From assembly GCF_937889215.1 (NCBI RefSeq), contig NZ_CALBEX010000530.1, positions 1-8,054 of the forward strand: a stretch of DNA of 8,054 nt, given 5' to 3'. Origin of the DNA: an uncultured Limnohabitans sp. GTDB taxonomy: Bacteria > Pseudomonadota > Gammaproteobacteria > Burkholderiales > Burkholderiaceae_C. The translations under genes were made by a program, and so were the position numbers. Positions within the stretch are counted from its first letter, which is position 1. Each line of letters opens with the position of its first letter. Below, piece by piece: positions 7,889 through 8,054 of the stretch. The notes beneath the pieces are model-generated. The model was given only the letters and a program-made list of their open reading frames with translations. It was not told where the DNA came from and did not search any database.

Positions 7889-8054
7889 TCAGCGCAAAGC
7901 CGAGGCCGATCCCGCACCCAGCGCCCGCACTGAGCCCTCACCGACCGCCACACCAAAGCGCTTGACCAAGCGCTCGGCCACGTTATCGCGCTGGGTGTAG
8001 TCGATCACATCAGGGGCCTTGACCACCTCGCGGGCCACACCGTCAATGCTGCCC
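7889..8054 (-). CDS. C-terminal end of a probable S49-family peptidase (partial)
   Basis: Only the last 54 codons and a TGA stop are in the window; the gene begins beyond the right edge. The translated tail reads GSIDGVAREVVKAPDVIDYT near its start, followed by a segment with AERLVKRFG and an alanine/glycine/serine-rich end. This resembles the C-terminus of SppA/SohB-like signal peptide peptidases (serine proteases acting in or at the inner membrane) as found next to this methylase and Maf in Burkholderiales. The catalytic serine and lysine would lie outside the window, so activity cannot be judged. The gene converges on the methylase gene with a 21-base gap. Confidence 0.7.
   Translation of the reverse strand, partial: GSIDGVAREVVKAPDVIDYTQRDNVAERLVKRFGVAVGEGSVRALGAGSASALR

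Overview
The window is a conserved chromosomal housekeeping locus of a betaproteobacterium. It is most likely from the order Burkholderiales, and the wording of the proteins fits the family Comamonadaceae. This placement rests on gene order and remembered protein sequence, not on a database search. No mobile element, CRISPR array, tRNA or rRNA is visible. The base composition and protein style look uniform from end to end.

Layout. Seven genes of fatty-acid and phospholipid synthesis run on the minus strand from about 5440 down to 67, in the order plsX, fabH, fabD, fabG, acpP, fabF (transcription order), preceded by yceD and rpmF (6420 to 5552). This is the same order as in Escherichia coli. 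Divergently, on the plus strand from 6471, lie a Maf/YceF nucleotide pyrophosphatase and an RsmI-like tetrapyrrole-methylase-family protein, joined by a GTGA overlap. The right edge holds the last 54 codons of a convergent minus-strand gene that looks like an S49-family peptidase.

How the genes work together. FabD loads malonate onto the acyl carrier protein AcpP. FabH starts the chain from acetyl-CoA, FabF elongates it and FabG reduces the 3-keto intermediate. PlsX diverts finished acyl-ACP to acyl phosphate for membrane lipid synthesis. YceD and ribosomal protein L32 tie the cluster to ribosome production.

Transcription signals. I see a hairpin terminator after fabF (5-45) and a second strong one between rpmF and plsX (5483-5524). 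The second would split yceD-rpmF from plsX-fab unless it is read through. A perfect TATAAT element sits upstream of rpmF (5827-5832), and an extended -10 candidate follows the internal terminator (5466-5474). A candidate terminator for the convergent peptidase gene lies inside the 3' end of the methylase gene (7808-7828).

The one real anomaly is fabD. It carries a single extra base near 2611-2616 that throws the last 84 codons out of frame, although the correct continuation is intact in the next frame. Because fabD is normally essential, a sequencing or assembly error is the simplest reading, but a true indel or recoding cannot be excluded from sequence alone. I found no undescribed biological system here. 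The rest is a well-known locus with some local regulatory structure worth checking.
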